Below, piece by piece: positions 9,819 through 22,345 of a stretch of DNA of 64,000 nt. Source of the DNA: Hyperoodon ampullatus (lineage: Eukaryota; Chordata; Mammalia; Artiodactyla; Ziphiidae). Numbering within the stretch: the stretch's first letter is position 1; every line of letters begins with the position of its first letter. The notes under the pieces are model-generated. The model saw only the letters and a program-made list of their open reading frames with translations, had not been told where the DNA came from and made no database searches. Both the position numbers and the translations under genes were made by a program. Where the stretch lies: assembly GCA_949752795.1 (NCBI GenBank), contig OX457056.1:178770428-178834427 (forward strand). Direction: 5' to 3'.

Positions 9819-12639
9819 TATAGCTATATATATATTTATATATAGCTATATATAAATAACAGAAATAGGGATTCCTCCTCTCCTTTTCAGCTGCTTCACT
9901 CAACATCCCTGGGTCACCTGTGATTGGTTCTAATATGTTATAGTCACATTCTGCTGGGTTCAACTACAAAAGCTGGCTGGGGTTCAAGGGATGGCAGTAA
10001 ATCCAACTTGGACTCAGTTCGAATGTGGCTTACATTGCTTTACCTCCAAAGCATGGTGTACGCAGGGCAAAAATCATACATATAGATAAGATGAGGATGC
10101 AAGTTTGTGGATGAGGCTCCCAGTGACCTTGTTTTGCTCATAGGCAAGCTTAAAATTCTTGGCAACTCCTATGGAAAAGATGTTCACGAGGTCAGAGGAC
10201 CACATGCCTTTTACTCGTCTAGCTACTTCAGCACCCAAAAGTGGCTTCTACTATGATCCAAGGCAATAATTATGTTATTCAACAAGCAATGATCCAAGCA
10301 TGATATTCAGACCTTCAAATTCTTGCTATACTAGCACTAAGCAGCCTCCTCTTCTCTGCAGTAAATGACAGAGCCTAGGGAGTTTCTGTTTATATCTCCT
10401 TAGGGTCTTTCCATGGTCATCCCTGACCATGGTTTATCACACCACTTCTACCTCTGACTTTGATATCCTAATTGAATGGATTAGGGCCACATGCCCATTC
10501 TTGGACCTGAAGTGAGGTGAGCCTAACCCAATATATATTCAATGACAAGAGGAAGGATGATTTCACAAAAGAAAATATTAGGCACTCTTTTCAGAAGAAG
10601 AGAAGCTGGGTGCTAGGAAAGTGAAAACAATGTATGTCTGTTAGAATGGTTTCCTTTTATTCTGGGTATAAGAGATCCTGAGCATAAATTCCTGCTTGCC
10701 TTCAACAGCTTGGGTTCTGGGAAAGGACAGTCCCTCAGTACTCTCTCCAACTCTGGCTTCTGTTTCTCAACGCCCAGCATTGCCCATCCTTATTCAGCTG
10801 CCATATACTTTTTGAGGCTCATTGTCAATACACCTCAGAATGCCATGCCTACATGTCTGGCTATTGTTCCTCCAGACTTGACAGCTGTCCACTCTTCTCC
10901 GGTGTGTACTATCTTAGCCATGCTGTTCTTACTGTATGGAGGCTTTCCCAGGTTGGTTTCCTTTCTAGCAGGGTTCTGAGTTCCTTCCAACTTCTATGTT
11001 TTCCAAGGTGCAATCCATTCTGTTTGTCTGCAGTTTGGAAGTTCCCTCTAGCCAAGAATTACTTTTTGTTCAATCACCCTTTCCAAATGTTGTCTCTACA
11101 ACTACCGTAATGAACTGACAGATGGGTGTCTGATCTTCAGGAGATATAATGAAGGTTTATTTTCTAAACTGTCAGGACAAGCCAAGGTTATCATACAAAA
11201 AAAAAAAAAAACCTAGCACACTGCAAACTGCACTCAATTCAACCAAAAATGTCAGTTTCATTGGATCTGACTTTTCCCTCTGAACCATGTTGATAATACA
11301 GATATACTTATACATTCAGAGCTTATATCATCATGTTGATTACCTTGCTGATAAACACTAATTTTTGAGAAGACCAGAACTTTCATGAATTCCATAAGTC
11401 TTATCACATTCAGGATAACATTTTTAAAATGTTAACTCAGAATGGATAATTGTTCTGGTCACTTGATTATTCTGTGTCCTTCAGAGAAATGATCTTGGGC
11501 AACTTGAAGAAAAATGCCCACATCTACAGATCATCAATGAACACTGACTAAGCTTAGGTCCAGTTTATACCTGCCCATAGAGAATGAACTTTGGGGAACA
11601 GAAATCTTACTAAGCGATATCATTCTAAGATGAACAGAAAGATCTGCCACAAGGAATTTCCAATTTTCTAAAATCTAGCACAGCCTGTTACCCTTGCTAG
11701 TAAATAATATCTGAGCCATTTGACTTTCTAAAGGGCTCCATTCTCTTACTCATATTTCAGCTTCCTCCCCTGTTCCTCTGCTAAAGGGTTGTTGCTTAGG
11801 AATTTGCTAAGTTGACTACACCTGTATTCCTATAGTTTGCTTCTCTCTCTTTTTATAAAACAGTAACAGGCAAATATAATGCAAATTAATACCACAAAAT
11901 AATTGGCCTGTCTTTGAAATCTACGTAGAAGCTGCAGTGCCACAGCTTGGTGGCCAGCAATTCACGCTGAATGCTCTGGTGGATGAATTGGCTCTGTACC
12001 CAGAGTGAACAGTACAAGCAAACCATAAGAAAAATAAAATGTACTAAACCACCAACGGACATTATGGAAATAAGACAGTGGCTGGCCAAAAACCACAGTG
12101 TATCAATTAGCTGGATCTTAGTATTTGGCAGTGAGAACTCTTGGTTCTGGAAACAGAAAGCTACATGTTTTACACAGTCATATAATAAATATTTCCCTTG
12201 ATTCAAGGAAGGCAAACACCCGCAGTATGTATTGGGAAGCTCAGATTACGGTATTAAAGTTTACATCAACTCAGTTTGAAGCTTCTGTCAATTAAGCTTG
12301 GTCAACACAATGACTGCTGTAATCACCTACTGGGTTGGCCAGTTTGCTTTTCTCTCCACAGTTCTCTGTAGAAATTTCAAGGATACAATTTGTCCCCCAT
12401 CTCATGGAAGGGGCAGTGATAAATAATCTTGATTGCCTGATAATTTCAAATAAGACTTCACAGGGTAGTTGAATTTTCGTGGGGTCCTCAGGGCAGATGT
12501 GGGCAAAAGCTTTTGAATCTGTCAGTTCTCCCAGAGTTGAGAAGTTCAGAGAAGGAACTTCACATGAGCTGGATTCACAAGGGCCTGACCTTGTGGAATC
12601 CTGGAGATAATGTGTGCTTGGATCAGCCTGACAGGGATC
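9819..12639. other. Unassigned sequence, AT microsatellite at its left edge
   Basis: 9822-9858 is an AT-rich simple repeat of 'tatata' and 'agctatata' units. The rest shows no gene. Open frames at 10710-10979 and 10853-11110 (plus) and 11886-12215 (minus) have no recognisable domain. 10440-10560 is worded like an old repeat ('attgaatggattagggccac') but I cannot name it. Confidence 0.5.
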
Positions 12640-12840
12640 AAAACTCTGGCTTCGCTGTTTATTAGTTCGTTGACTTTTGGAACATCCCTTATCCTATGTG
12701 AATTTTAGTTTCCTCTTTGGGAAAATGGAGAGATTTTCTACATAAGAAAATTATTGTGAGAATGATGAATAACAGATGTAAGTAACCTAGTCTCCTGCTT
12801 GGCATGTAGTAGGTGCCCTTAAACTTTCAGCATTGGTACA
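12640..12840 (+). repeat. MIR
   Basis: It shows the MIR core in order: 'tagtttcctctttgggaaaa', 'attattgtgagaatgatgaa', and 'cttggcatgtagtaggtgcc'. Confidence 0.75.
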
Positions 12841-12999
12841 CTTGAAGTGACACTAGTGGCTGATTGTCAGCTTGGGCAGGTAAAAATTGTACTCCAGAAA
12901 GATGGTTTGTGTCCATAAATGCAGGATAAAGATTTCTGGATACCCCTTGATATTCTTTAGGGAGAGACTTTCATCCTTGACTACTTTGAAAACGGGCAA

Positions 13000-13170
13000 A
13001 TCTTCTTATTCTCTGTGTAGCCTTTGGAAAGTTACTGGATCTTCCTGAGCCTCAGTTCCTCTGTAGTAGAATGGACATAATACACCTGGTTTTCTTTTAT
13101 TGCTGTAAAAATTAAAGATGATGACATGCATAAGACACTTTGCATAGTACATGGACCTTTGTAAAATAAG
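13000..13170 (+). repeat. MIR
   Basis: It reads 'ggaaagttactggatcttcc', 'gagcctcagttcctctg', then 'attaaagatgatgacatgca', in MIR order. Confidence 0.7.
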
Positions 13171-13637
13171 TGTGATAATTCACAAATAAACCAATATTGG
13201 CACCTTCTCTTCCTTCACTTTCAAGGGTGAGCTTTCTTGATATTTGCTCCAAACCCTGAGGAAGACCCTGTGCAGGTCCCACAAGTGTGTGGGCACACAC
13301 ACTCTCTCCTAAGTGACCAGGTCACTGTCTTTTCACAGATCTGCCCATTTGCCCTATTGATATGCTTCAAGGAAGAGAAAGAAGACTGAAGGTAAAGTTA
13401 GGGATGTTTTACCACCCAGTTAGCATTATTAGTTGATGAGAATTTCCTTGACTTGGCTTTGATAAAAGTCTAAGAATTCTATTTATTTTTTTTAACCAGT
13501 GAAAACACTCTATATCCATAAGGGTCAGAAATGGAGAAGATGGGAGAAGAAGAGTGGAATTCACCATTAGCTTTGATGTATAGATTGCTGGCCTTCTAGG
13601 CCATGCTACTAATTTGCAAACCACCGTAGAGTTCACC

Positions 13638-14212
13638 CTTGTGTTAGTTTTCTATTGCTGCTGCAAGATATTGCTGCAAATTTAGCTACTTATACAACAA
13701 GGACTTAATATCTTGCAGTTCTGCAAGTCAGAAGCTTGGCACAGTCTCAGTGGGCTTAAAAAAAGCTGTCCACAGGGTTGAATTAGTTTCTGGAGGCTTT
13801 AGGGAAGAATCCATGTCCTTGTTCATTTGGGTTGTTGGCAGAATTCAGTACTTTGCATTGGAGGATCTGAGCCGCATTTTCCTGCTGCTTGTAAACTATG
13901 GGCCATCCTCGGCTTCCAGAGGCTACTTCATTCCTTGGTTTGTGGCCTGCTTCCTCCCTCTCAGAAGTCAGCACCTCTTTCTCACATAGCATCTTTCTGA
14001 CCCCCCCTCTTTTTTCTTTCCTCTTCCATTTTTGAGGACTCAGGAGATTGGATTTGGCACACCCATATTATCCAGGATAATCTTTTTATCTCAAGGCCCT
14101 TTCCTTAATCATATCTAAAAGTCCCTTTTGCCCTGCAAGGTGACATATTCACAGGTTCCAGGGATTAGGACATGGATGTTTTTGGGGGACCATGATTCTG
14201 CCAACCACATCT
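13638..14212 (-). repeat. MLT1-like MaLR LTR, minus
   Basis: The plus strand starts 'gtgttagttttctattgctg' and ends 'gattctgccaaccaca'. Its reverse complement matches the LTR at 51245-51765 in several blocks: 'ctggaacctgtgaat', 'aaaagggactttt', and 'atccaggataat' versus 'ctggattatctg'. It is an old solo LTR, and the subfamily is uncertain. The 79-aa and 69-aa open frames inside it are not genes. Confidence 0.65.
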
Positions 14213-14592
14213 CTGGACAGACCTGGGCAGGTAGGGAAAAAAAGATGAAAATAAATCTGAGATATATTGATTTCACTACAAGTGACTTGAGTGGTCATGG
14301 GAAAAAAAGAAAAAACAAACACACTAATGAAACTGTACATGTAACAGATTAAGATATTTAAAACAGAAAAGAAAAAAACAAATTATCTAGGGTGTAGTTA
14401 CAAGTCCTGCTAACTACAGTTTAAATTGCGCTTTAGGAATTTTTGACAGATTGGTAAATTTCAACTTAATTTTGTCATATCTCCAATTCTCTCAGATTGC
14501 CCGAGTTTCTTTCTTTCCTTCCACATTTTGCTAGTGGCTCTGAGTTTGGTTGCTCTCCCAAGAAAATTGAGGCAAAACAGAGATATTGGCTG
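14213..14592. other. Unassigned A-rich sequence
   Basis: A-rich non-coding DNA up to the (TG)n repeat. I see nothing in it. Confidence 0.5.

Positions 14593-14593
<1 letters not shown>

Positions 14594-14639
<46 letters not shown>
14594..14639 (+). repeat. (TG)n microsatellite
   Basis: About 23 uninterrupted TG dinucleotides. Likely length-polymorphic. Confidence 0.97.
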
Positions 14640-14640
<1 letters not shown>

Positions 14641-14944
14641 TTCATGCTCTGCTTTTTGGCTAAATTTATAAAGGCACAGAGGATGGAATGGATTATGTTA
14701 ACCTAGAAAAATTACACAAAGAATAATGTGGGACAATATCACAGAGTAATAATACGAAAGAATAATATGGGACTACAGATTAAGCAGTAAGTAGAATCCA
14801 AAATCAATAACTTACTCTTATGAGCATTTTGTTAGGTGAAAATGGGCTTAACAGGCTTAACGAAGGCTTCTATGGCACAGGCTGGGAGACTGAAAGAGGC
14901 TGACTGGGAGAGGTTTACACTAGAAGAGCTTTTCTCATGCACAT

Positions 14945-15085
14945 TTGGAGCTTTATAAAAATATTGATACTGGGGTCCCCACTGCAGAGATTCCAATTTA
15001 ATTGGTCTGAGGGTTTGTTTTTGTTGTTTGTTTTTACAGCTCTCCAGGTGATTCTAATATTCAATCAGGGTTGAGAATCATTGAA
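14945..15085 (+). repeat. MER5A-like hAT fragment
   Basis: It reads 'tggggtccccactgcagaga', 'agctctccaggtgattctaa', then 'ggttgagaatcattg', in MER5A order. Confidence 0.65.
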
Positions 15086-17010
15086 TCCAGTTAACCTGCA
15101 TGACACCGGTGACAGTCATAAAAATTCTTGTGACCAAGTATCAAAACAGAGGGCTCTCAAGGGCAAGGATACAGCAGCAGAGGTGACTGAGGCCGGGGTT
15201 CCAAGGTGCAGCCATCTCCAGACTGGGCCCTTCTGCATTCCTATATCCCTACTTTCTTGCCTGTCCAATGAGATGGAGATTGGGTTTCATGACTCTGGCC
15301 AAAGGATCCACATTGGTTTCTCCTTCCAAAGAGCCTGGGTACTGGAGCTCCTCTGATTCACTTCTAGAAGAAAGAATTCCCCTTCCTTCTCCCTGCAATT
15401 CAAACTTCTATAAGCATACCATTATGGGAATAAATGTAAAGGGGAGGAAAACTCTAAATAAGGTGGTAAGGATAATTCCCAAGCTCCTTGCTTCTTTCCC
15501 TCTCAGGGATCCAATTTTGCTTCCCAGTGGGAAGTCACTCTATTTAAGTCATGTGGTCTCTCCAGGGTCTGAGGCTCTTTCATCCCTTCTCTTCACCACA
15601 TGATCACTCCACTGGTACCATTTCTTCTTGCTCTGTTGTAGGGCCTAATGCCTGCCCCTACAACCAGGTTTGGAGAGAATTTGGTTTCTGATGTCTTACT
15701 AATGTGATCATCAATAATGTTGCACATTCTCCTCTAAGGCTGTTGCTGGGACAGGATTACAGACCGTAATGAGGCCCTTTTGAAAAATAATAGCCTTTAT
15801 ATTGTAACTCTCTTGTTTCTTTTCTTATTTCAAGTTGTTTTAATATTTCTTCCTTATTATCTATAGGATTTGGCATAAGTTGGGGTTAAGAGCAGAGCAG
15901 ACCTGTAACCCCGTATCCAACTTGCAGGTTCAGCCCCCCACGCCTGAGCTTAGTGGGGCATTTCTATTCTCATACCCTTTCTCTTCTGTAGGTTACACTG
16001 TAGGAGATAATCTTTGAGATGGAAACAGTGTTGTTTCCTTTGGTGTTCCCCAAAATCTGCCTCTCATAGCTGTAACAAATGAGAGACAAATTCCACCATT
16101 CCATCATGCAAGGAGTAAGGAGAGGGCCTGCCAGAGGTGCATTCAAGCTGGGAGGTGTGGATATCACAAATAAGAAATGTTCTATTCCCAGGAGCAGAGT
16201 CTGAAAACAGTTAGGTGACAGTGAATCCTGGGAATTAGAACATTTCCATATAATTCATCATCTTCTGAGTGTCTCTCAAGTGGCACTTAATAGTAGCAAG
16301 CTTTGGATGGTGAGTCCCCTGAATCCCCATCTTAGATCCATGGCCAGAATGAGATTAAGATGCCCATGTCAATATTTGCATCTGGTATTTCTTTTCTCTA
16401 CCAAATGAATTCATTTTTCCAATCCTCAGTGCCTTATGCAATGAGGCAAGGAAGACTACAATTTCAATAAGCTTTGATTATAGTGTCTTTTGAATGTCAG
16501 CCCTTATTTACAACACTTCACTTGTAGGCACCACATTTCTGCAATTCACTGGCAAGATCAGTTTCCTTTAGCTACAATTCTGCTTCAATATTTTCTTGGA
16601 ATATATATTTTTTTACCTCTATGTTAAAAATACCTGTCTGGGTGAAGAAAAATTGGATCACTGTTCAGCCTGTTTTACAGAACACCATTTTCTGTGGAAA
16701 AAGTTGGTTTGTTTCCCAGTTTTCTGGTTGTACTCAGGTCTCTGAATCAAACAACAAATGATGGAGAAGGCATTTCTTTTCTTCCTTCAGTTTTGAAGGT
16801 GGCCTCTCTTTTGTAACATTAAGGTGGAGTTTTCCTTTGATGAAAACCTTAGTAGGATTTTCCCAAATCAGCTTTATCTACATCAAAATTAGAGTCCATT
16901 CTTCTCTAAGTCTGCATGACTTTGTTTACCATGTTGTGTTTTAGTGTTTTCCCTATATTCTCATCTGTATATTAGTGAGAGGTTGGAAGAGGTTGTACTG
17001 GAAGCTGCTG
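15086..17010. other. Unassigned non-coding sequence
   Basis: No named repeat or gene recognised. Open frames at 15081-15356 and 15268-15603 (plus) overlap in different frames and have no domain. Confidence 0.5.
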
Positions 17011-17025
17011 CCAGCCATCATTTTA

Positions 17026-17261
17026 TTATTATTTTTATTATTATTATTATTATTTTTTTTTTTTTTTTTGCGGTATGCGGGCCTCTCACCGCTGCGGCCT
17101 CTCCCGTTGCGGAGCACAGGCTCCGAACGCGCAGGCCCAGCGGCCATGGCTCACGGGCCCAGCCGCTCCACAGCACGTGGGATCCTCCTGGACCAGGGCA
17201 CGAACCCGTGTCCCCTGCATCGGCAGGCGGACTCTCAACCACTGCGCCACCAGGGAAGCCC
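17026..17261 (-). mobile_element. CHR-type SINE (short form) with (ATT)n tail, minus
   Basis: The tail is seen on the plus strand as (ATT)n followed by about 20 T. The body runs from 'gcggtatgcgggcctctcac' to 'ccaccagggaagcc'. The 15-bp direct repeat CCAGCCATCATTTTA at 17011-17025 and 17262-17276 is a perfect target-site duplication. The (TAA)n tail has expanded into a small microsatellite. Confidence 0.95.
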
Positions 17262-17276
17262 CCAGCCATCATTTTA

Positions 17277-17829
17277 AACCAGAAGTCTTCAAAGCTGTTT
17301 ATCATTTCTCCTTATTTCAAGCCACCTGGCTTAAATTTTTCTCACCCATACCCTTCTTCTTCTTTCTGACTTTTGCATGGTGGAAATATCATAATTCTTG
17401 TGCTTTGTGTGAACATGATTATTGCTTATTGGAATGTTTATCTGCCTAGGAAGGTAGTAATGGCAAAGAGCCAGTTTCTCTCAAAAATAAGATAAAACAA
17501 AGGATCCTCAAGGTGTTCTTTACCAAGAAAATTCATTCTTCATCCTCCAGCTGTTCTGAGGACTGTAATGATACTGAATGATGACACATGCATCTTTATC
17601 TGCCTCCCAAATGTCCCAGGAGTCACCTGGAAAGATGGTCCCTAGGAGGGCAGGAATCATCCAGGCTTTTCCCACACCCCACAAAGGTAGAGATGCTACT
17701 TGTTTCCTTACATGGCTACTGATGAAAGGATAGGACCCAGTCTCCAAGCTTGAGACATTTAAGTAGAGAATTCTCTGGGTGGAGCAGGACTGGGGAATAT
17801 CTATCTCTGTTTAGACAGAGAAGAAGTAA
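17277..17829. other. Unassigned non-coding sequence
   Basis: Nothing recognised. There are only short open frames without domains. Confidence 0.5.
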
Positions 17830-18250
17830 AATTATTCCAGGTGAGGTGATATGATAGTGTCTGGGGATGAAGTGTGATTGCTCCACAGAAGACAGATGTG
17901 AGGATGAGGAAGACAGTGTGAGGATGCAGGGAGAGGGGAGAGGGCTACCATGAGGATGAGAGTAGGATGTGAGGATGTGAGGCTGGGACAGGTATTGGGG
18001 CAGAGTGGTGGGCGGAGCCTGAAGTGAGGATGAGAAGGAGACTGGGGATGGGAGGAGAGTGTGTGTGGAGGGAGAATGAGGGTGTGAGAATAGGTCGGAA
18101 GAGGTGAGGACGGGGCAGTGGAGACAGGAGTGCTGGGTGCAGGTGGAAAGCAGCTGGTATGGATGAGGGATGAATGTGAGGCCTGGAAGGGGCTTCTGGA
18201 GAGAGAGGAGGAGGTATAAGAACAGGCAGTGAGCCTGGGCAGAAAGTGAC
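17830..18250 (+). repeat. Purine-rich, degenerate GA/GGATG minisatellite-like block
   Basis: About 400 bp in which the plus strand is mostly G and A with recurring GTGAGGATG/GGATGAG words (17895-18010 most clearly). Because purine-rich DNA rarely makes stops, all three minus frames are open (up to 193 aa, Ser/Pro/His-rich). That is composition, not a gene. Confidence 0.7.
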
Positions 18251-20159
18251 TTGTGAATGGAACAGACAGTACAAGTGGCTTCATAAATAGACTTCATAAA
18301 TGAAGGACATAATCAACATGCAGACAACATCAGGAGGGAGATATTGATAGTTTGAAAAATCAAAGGAAATTTTAATTATATTGCTAATGTTAAACTATGG
18401 TGAAAAATAGTCAGTTCCCTACCTGATCCTTCACACAGCTCCCAGTTTGGAAGTTCTGAGGGTAAAGTGAGCTACTAGGGGAGGTGGTTGCCTCTGGGCC
18501 ATTAGAGGTAGTCCAGGCAGAGGTGAGCAGCTATCTGGCCAGGATGTCCTAGGAATACTGAGTGATTATCCCTCTGGGGGCCCTTTGTGAGACGTTACGG
18601 AATAAACTCACAGGACCTCGGGGGTCAGTCCCACATAGTGGGGCAGTTATCTTCAGGGGCACTTATTCTGCTCTCTGCGGTCCATCTGGACCAAGGTGGA
18701 GCCCTTTCAGGTAACTCACACTAAAAAGATAAACTACTTTCCCATCCCTACCTGACATCCAGAAAAAAATCAGGTTGGCCCTGACCTCATGGGACACCTC
18801 TTTCTCTATTACGAAGATAGGCCGGTTGAAGACTTCTGCCTGGGGCCCGAAGCAAGTTCTCTGCTCCTACCAGGACAGGGCCTTCATGGTTCCTCAAATG
18901 GATGGCTTCATCCTTCAGAACTGAAGAGCCATTCAGCCTTGTGCTGGGAAAGATGGATAACCCTAATGCCAGATGCTGTCCTCAGGGAGGCCATCCTTTT
19001 ATTATGCTACCATCCATGCCTAACTCCAAACCTGCCCCACCCTACCAATCTGTCATGCTTAGAACACAGCAGGCCGCAAAAGAATCTGCACAGGATCCAA
19101 TTCTGCCTCTGCTTGGTAAAGCAAAAATAGGTCTAGAGAAAGGCTCAGAGTCATATTTCACTGAAGCCTCTTAGTAAATTAATTATAGGCAGCTATAATT
19201 CATCATACTTTCAATTAACAATTAATTATGTACAAGAGAGACAAATGTTTTATTGAGACCAAGAAACAACATGTATCATTTGTAGTGTGGCATTTTCTCC
19301 TTGCACTGTTGGGAGGGGATTTATGGTCTACTGATTACATGAACCAGTCTTGCTCTGAAAAATACAAATCCATCTGGACCCACTATGAAAAGGATTTCCT
19401 GGAGCTGGAAAAAGACTTGAAGTCTGGCACTCAGAGAATTTAGTATTTGGGCATGCTCCTTCTGCACCCCAGCAGGAAGGTCCTAAACAGGGGATGTGTG
19501 TGGTCCTGGCAGAGACCTCAGAATGCAGGGGCCCCTTCCTCAGTCTGCCCAGGTCTGAGAACGTTCTGGTGTGGGGAGAGGGTGTCAGTGAGAGCTCAGC
19601 AGAAGCAACAGGCTCCCCTGCTACTCCATCAATTTTCCATCTCTGCCAAGATCATAGTCTACACACAGAGAGATGCTCAGAGGAGTATGAGAAAGCCTCT
19701 TGTTCCGAATCAGACTGATTAAGGTTAGTCTTTTCATTAGTGGCCTTTGAGGGAAGAACATGAGGAGGCATTGCCAAGGTGGGCTCAGCAGTATGGCAGT
19801 GAGGCCTGAGTACTGAGAGTTTCTCTTCCTAGGGGATGCCTATTGCCTCCCTGGAATCCATAACCCCTTTTCTCTCCTGGCAGAGCTCTTCTTTCCCAGC
19901 CTTGTAGGACTGACCCCCACCCTGGTTCCAGGTATCACTCTGAGCATCTTGATCCAACTGATCCACCTTTGGGGCTTGGGTTCCGGGAACCCAAAGGGAG
20001 CCAAGGAACCTCATGGGATGCTTGCTGGAACATAGATTCTTTTTTCTCTGCTGTGCTTGGTTGGTGGTAGACAATGTTACTATTGCTACTACTACTGCTG
20101 CTAGTATTACTATTACTATGAATAGCAACAACAGCAATAACACTTTTAGGGCTCTTTCT
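18251..20159. other. Unassigned non-coding sequence
   Basis: No repeat family or gene recognised. Overlapping plus-strand open frames at 18789-19174 and 19447-19722 carry no domain. A small (TAC)/(TAT) triplet cluster lies at 20075-20120. Confidence 0.5.
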
Positions 20160-20340
20160 CAATGGTGGACACAGTTTAAAGTGCTTTATGTATATTTACT
20201 CATTTAATACTTACAACTCTAAGAGATATATTATGATTATTGTCTCCATTCTATAGAGAAGAAAAGTAAAGCCAGAGCTTTTTTAACTTGCCCAAGGTCA
20301 CAGGTTAGTAAAAGCTAGGGCCAGGATTTAAAATGAATCT
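20160..20340 (-). repeat. MIR, minus
   Basis: The plus strand reads 'aaagtgctttatgtatattt', 'ttatagagaagaaaagtaaa' in approximate form, then 'cttgcccaaggtcacaggtt', the reverse complement of MIR. Confidence 0.75.
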
Positions 20341-20867
20341 TTATAATTATGTGAAACTTGTAAGTGCTAAAGACATGAGGGGAAGTCAAAAGCTACTGAG
20401 AGCCTTAGGCTTGAAGATAAGGGCTTGAAGAAGAAATGGATCCAGAAGAAGCAGAGGGAATATCCTGTGAGCCTTCCTGGAGCCAGAAAAAGTCTGGCCT
20501 TTTAAATTATGTGAATCAATACATTTTCTCAATACTTAAGCCATTTTGGAATGAGTCTTCTCTTCTGTTCAATTGAAGGAACCAAATGTAGAGTTTGGCA
20601 CCAGAAAGCAGGAGTTGAAAGTGTCAAGCACTGATGTGGAGTTGGCTGAACTGACATATTGAGAAGGGTAGTGGGTGGAAAACCCTCCATTTCAGGCAGA
20701 AGGATTCACATGCCTTATTATGCAGTAATGAATTAACTGGTTGAATTATCATGTGTTGGCTTTTGAGATTCAGACCACTCATATTTCAAAAGTGTAGCAG
20801 TAGAAATCTTGGAAAAACATCAGGAGGTTGAAGTTGGCCACTTCTCCCTGCCTTTAATAAGTCCTGT

Positions 20868-21425
20868 TTTTTGATTGTCTAATATATGTTAAAAACCACT
20901 CCAAAACTCAATGGCTTAAAACATATTTATAATGATCTGTCATGGTTCTGCAGGTTGCCTGGGCTCAGCTTGGTGGTTCTTGCTTATAGTCAGTCATATT
21001 GAAGTTTGATGGTGGCTGGATCTGCAGTTATCTGAAGGCTCAGTGGGTTGGATATTTAGTCAGCTCACTCACAGGGCTGGACGTTGATGCCGATTGCTTT
21101 CCAGGAGCTCAGCTGGGCTGTTGACCAGAGTGCTTTCATGTGATCTCTCCCTGTGACTTGGGATTCTCAAAGCATGGCAGCTGGGTTTAAGAGGGACTGT
21201 TTCTAGCATTCCAAGAGGCCCAGGTGTAAGCTGAGAGACTGACTATAATTCAGCCTTGGAAGTCACAAAGTGTCACTTGCACTGCATTCTATAGGTTAAA
21301 AGAGAGTCAAACGGACAGTCCAAATTCTAGGGGAGAGGACTATGCAAGGACAAGAATATCTGGAGGTATGGTTTATTGGTAGGCCAATTTGGATAGCAGC
21401 TACCATCAAACCCTCCAAGGAAGTG
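20868..21425 (-). repeat. MLT1-like MaLR LTR, minus
   Basis: The plus strand reads 'ccactccaaaactcaatggc' then 'ttaaaac', followed by 'tctgcagttatctgaaggct', 'cttggaagtcacaaagtgtc' and finally 'gatagcagctaccat'. This is the reverse complement of an MLT1-type LTR. It is old and diverged. Confidence 0.65.
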
Positions 21426-22054
21426 AGGTGCTTCCTTTGATCTGGACCAAAGAGAAGCAGAGAGGCCTCAGTCAGGAAGACTGTCTGAAGCCTGCAATCC
21501 AACCAAGTGGGAGTAAAATAACCTGCAGCCTTGCAGAGTTGAAAAAACTGATCCCCACGCTACAGACAGACTAGGCTAGGATGTGAGAAAGAGGGTAATA
21601 CCGGACAATCCTGATCGCCTCCTCCACACCCTATAAATACAACTCCAGCAAGGTCTTTTCTAGCTGCCTCTAATTCCACATTCTATGGCTAGCACAGTGA
21701 TGATGTCCTGCAATGCTACTTTGCAAGAGGCTGATTTGAGGTGCTTCTTGCTTCTAGACTTGTGCTTCCAACTTGCTGAGGCAGAGTTTGGGGGGAACCT
21801 GAATACTGTGGTGGAGAGGGATGGGCAAAGCACCTGTACCTTCCACCGGGAGGCCAGTTTCCCCAAGCCCATCTCCCTTGAACAATATGACTTGACAGGA
21901 TCCCTGGCTGAAGCTGCTACTTCATGGACTGGCTGGAAGCAAATAGACCAGAAAGCCCAGAGAGCCTTTAAAAGAGCTCTCCTGACAAAGATACCTAAGT
22001 TCGACCAAACCTGATCTGCGATTGCTCTGGCCCAGATGAACATGGAGAGAGACT
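21426..22054. other. Unassigned, open on both strands at 21660-22043
   Basis: A 109-aa plus frame (21685-22014) and a 127-aa minus frame (21660-22043) overlap almost fully. Neither has a domain I recognise, and there are no obvious splice or promoter signals. It could be an old repeat or a decayed pseudogene. I cannot tell which. Confidence 0.35.
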
Positions 22055-22345
22055 GTTTTATCTTGCATTTCTTTTATTCCTAGTGAGGTCAAGTATCTCA
22101 ACATGTTTATTGATTTTTGCATTTTTCCTTCTATCAATTTCTTCTTTGTATCTTTTACTTGTGTTTCTATTGGATAGTTGTCTTTCTGTTGTAAATTTAG
22201 GACAAGTTTCGTCATATTAAATTATCATATATCTCTGTTATAAGTATTTCCCCCATCTATCTCTTATCTGCTGACTTTAATAATCATATAATTTTCTATT
22301 AAAATGTGTAATAATTAAATATATCTATATCTTTTTAAAAATAAC
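22055..22345 (-). mobile_element. Old L1 ORF2 3' fragment, minus
   Basis: 'caacatgtttattgattttt' and 'tatcaatttcttctttgtat' in this AT-rich stretch resemble the region near the end of L1 ORF2 ('catgtgtttattggccattt...'). Strongly diverged. Confidence 0.5.

Noticed and set aside
16944..17449. Coding region of 100-141 aa, also seen at 4551-4791, 8651-9146 and 47855-48267
   Set aside because: All are the CHR SINE body read in various frames. The same peptide words recur at each SINE.
17716..18297. 193-aa Ser/Pro/His-rich minus-strand frame
   Set aside because: It lies on purine-rich minisatellite-like DNA, where all three minus frames are open. Composition explains it.
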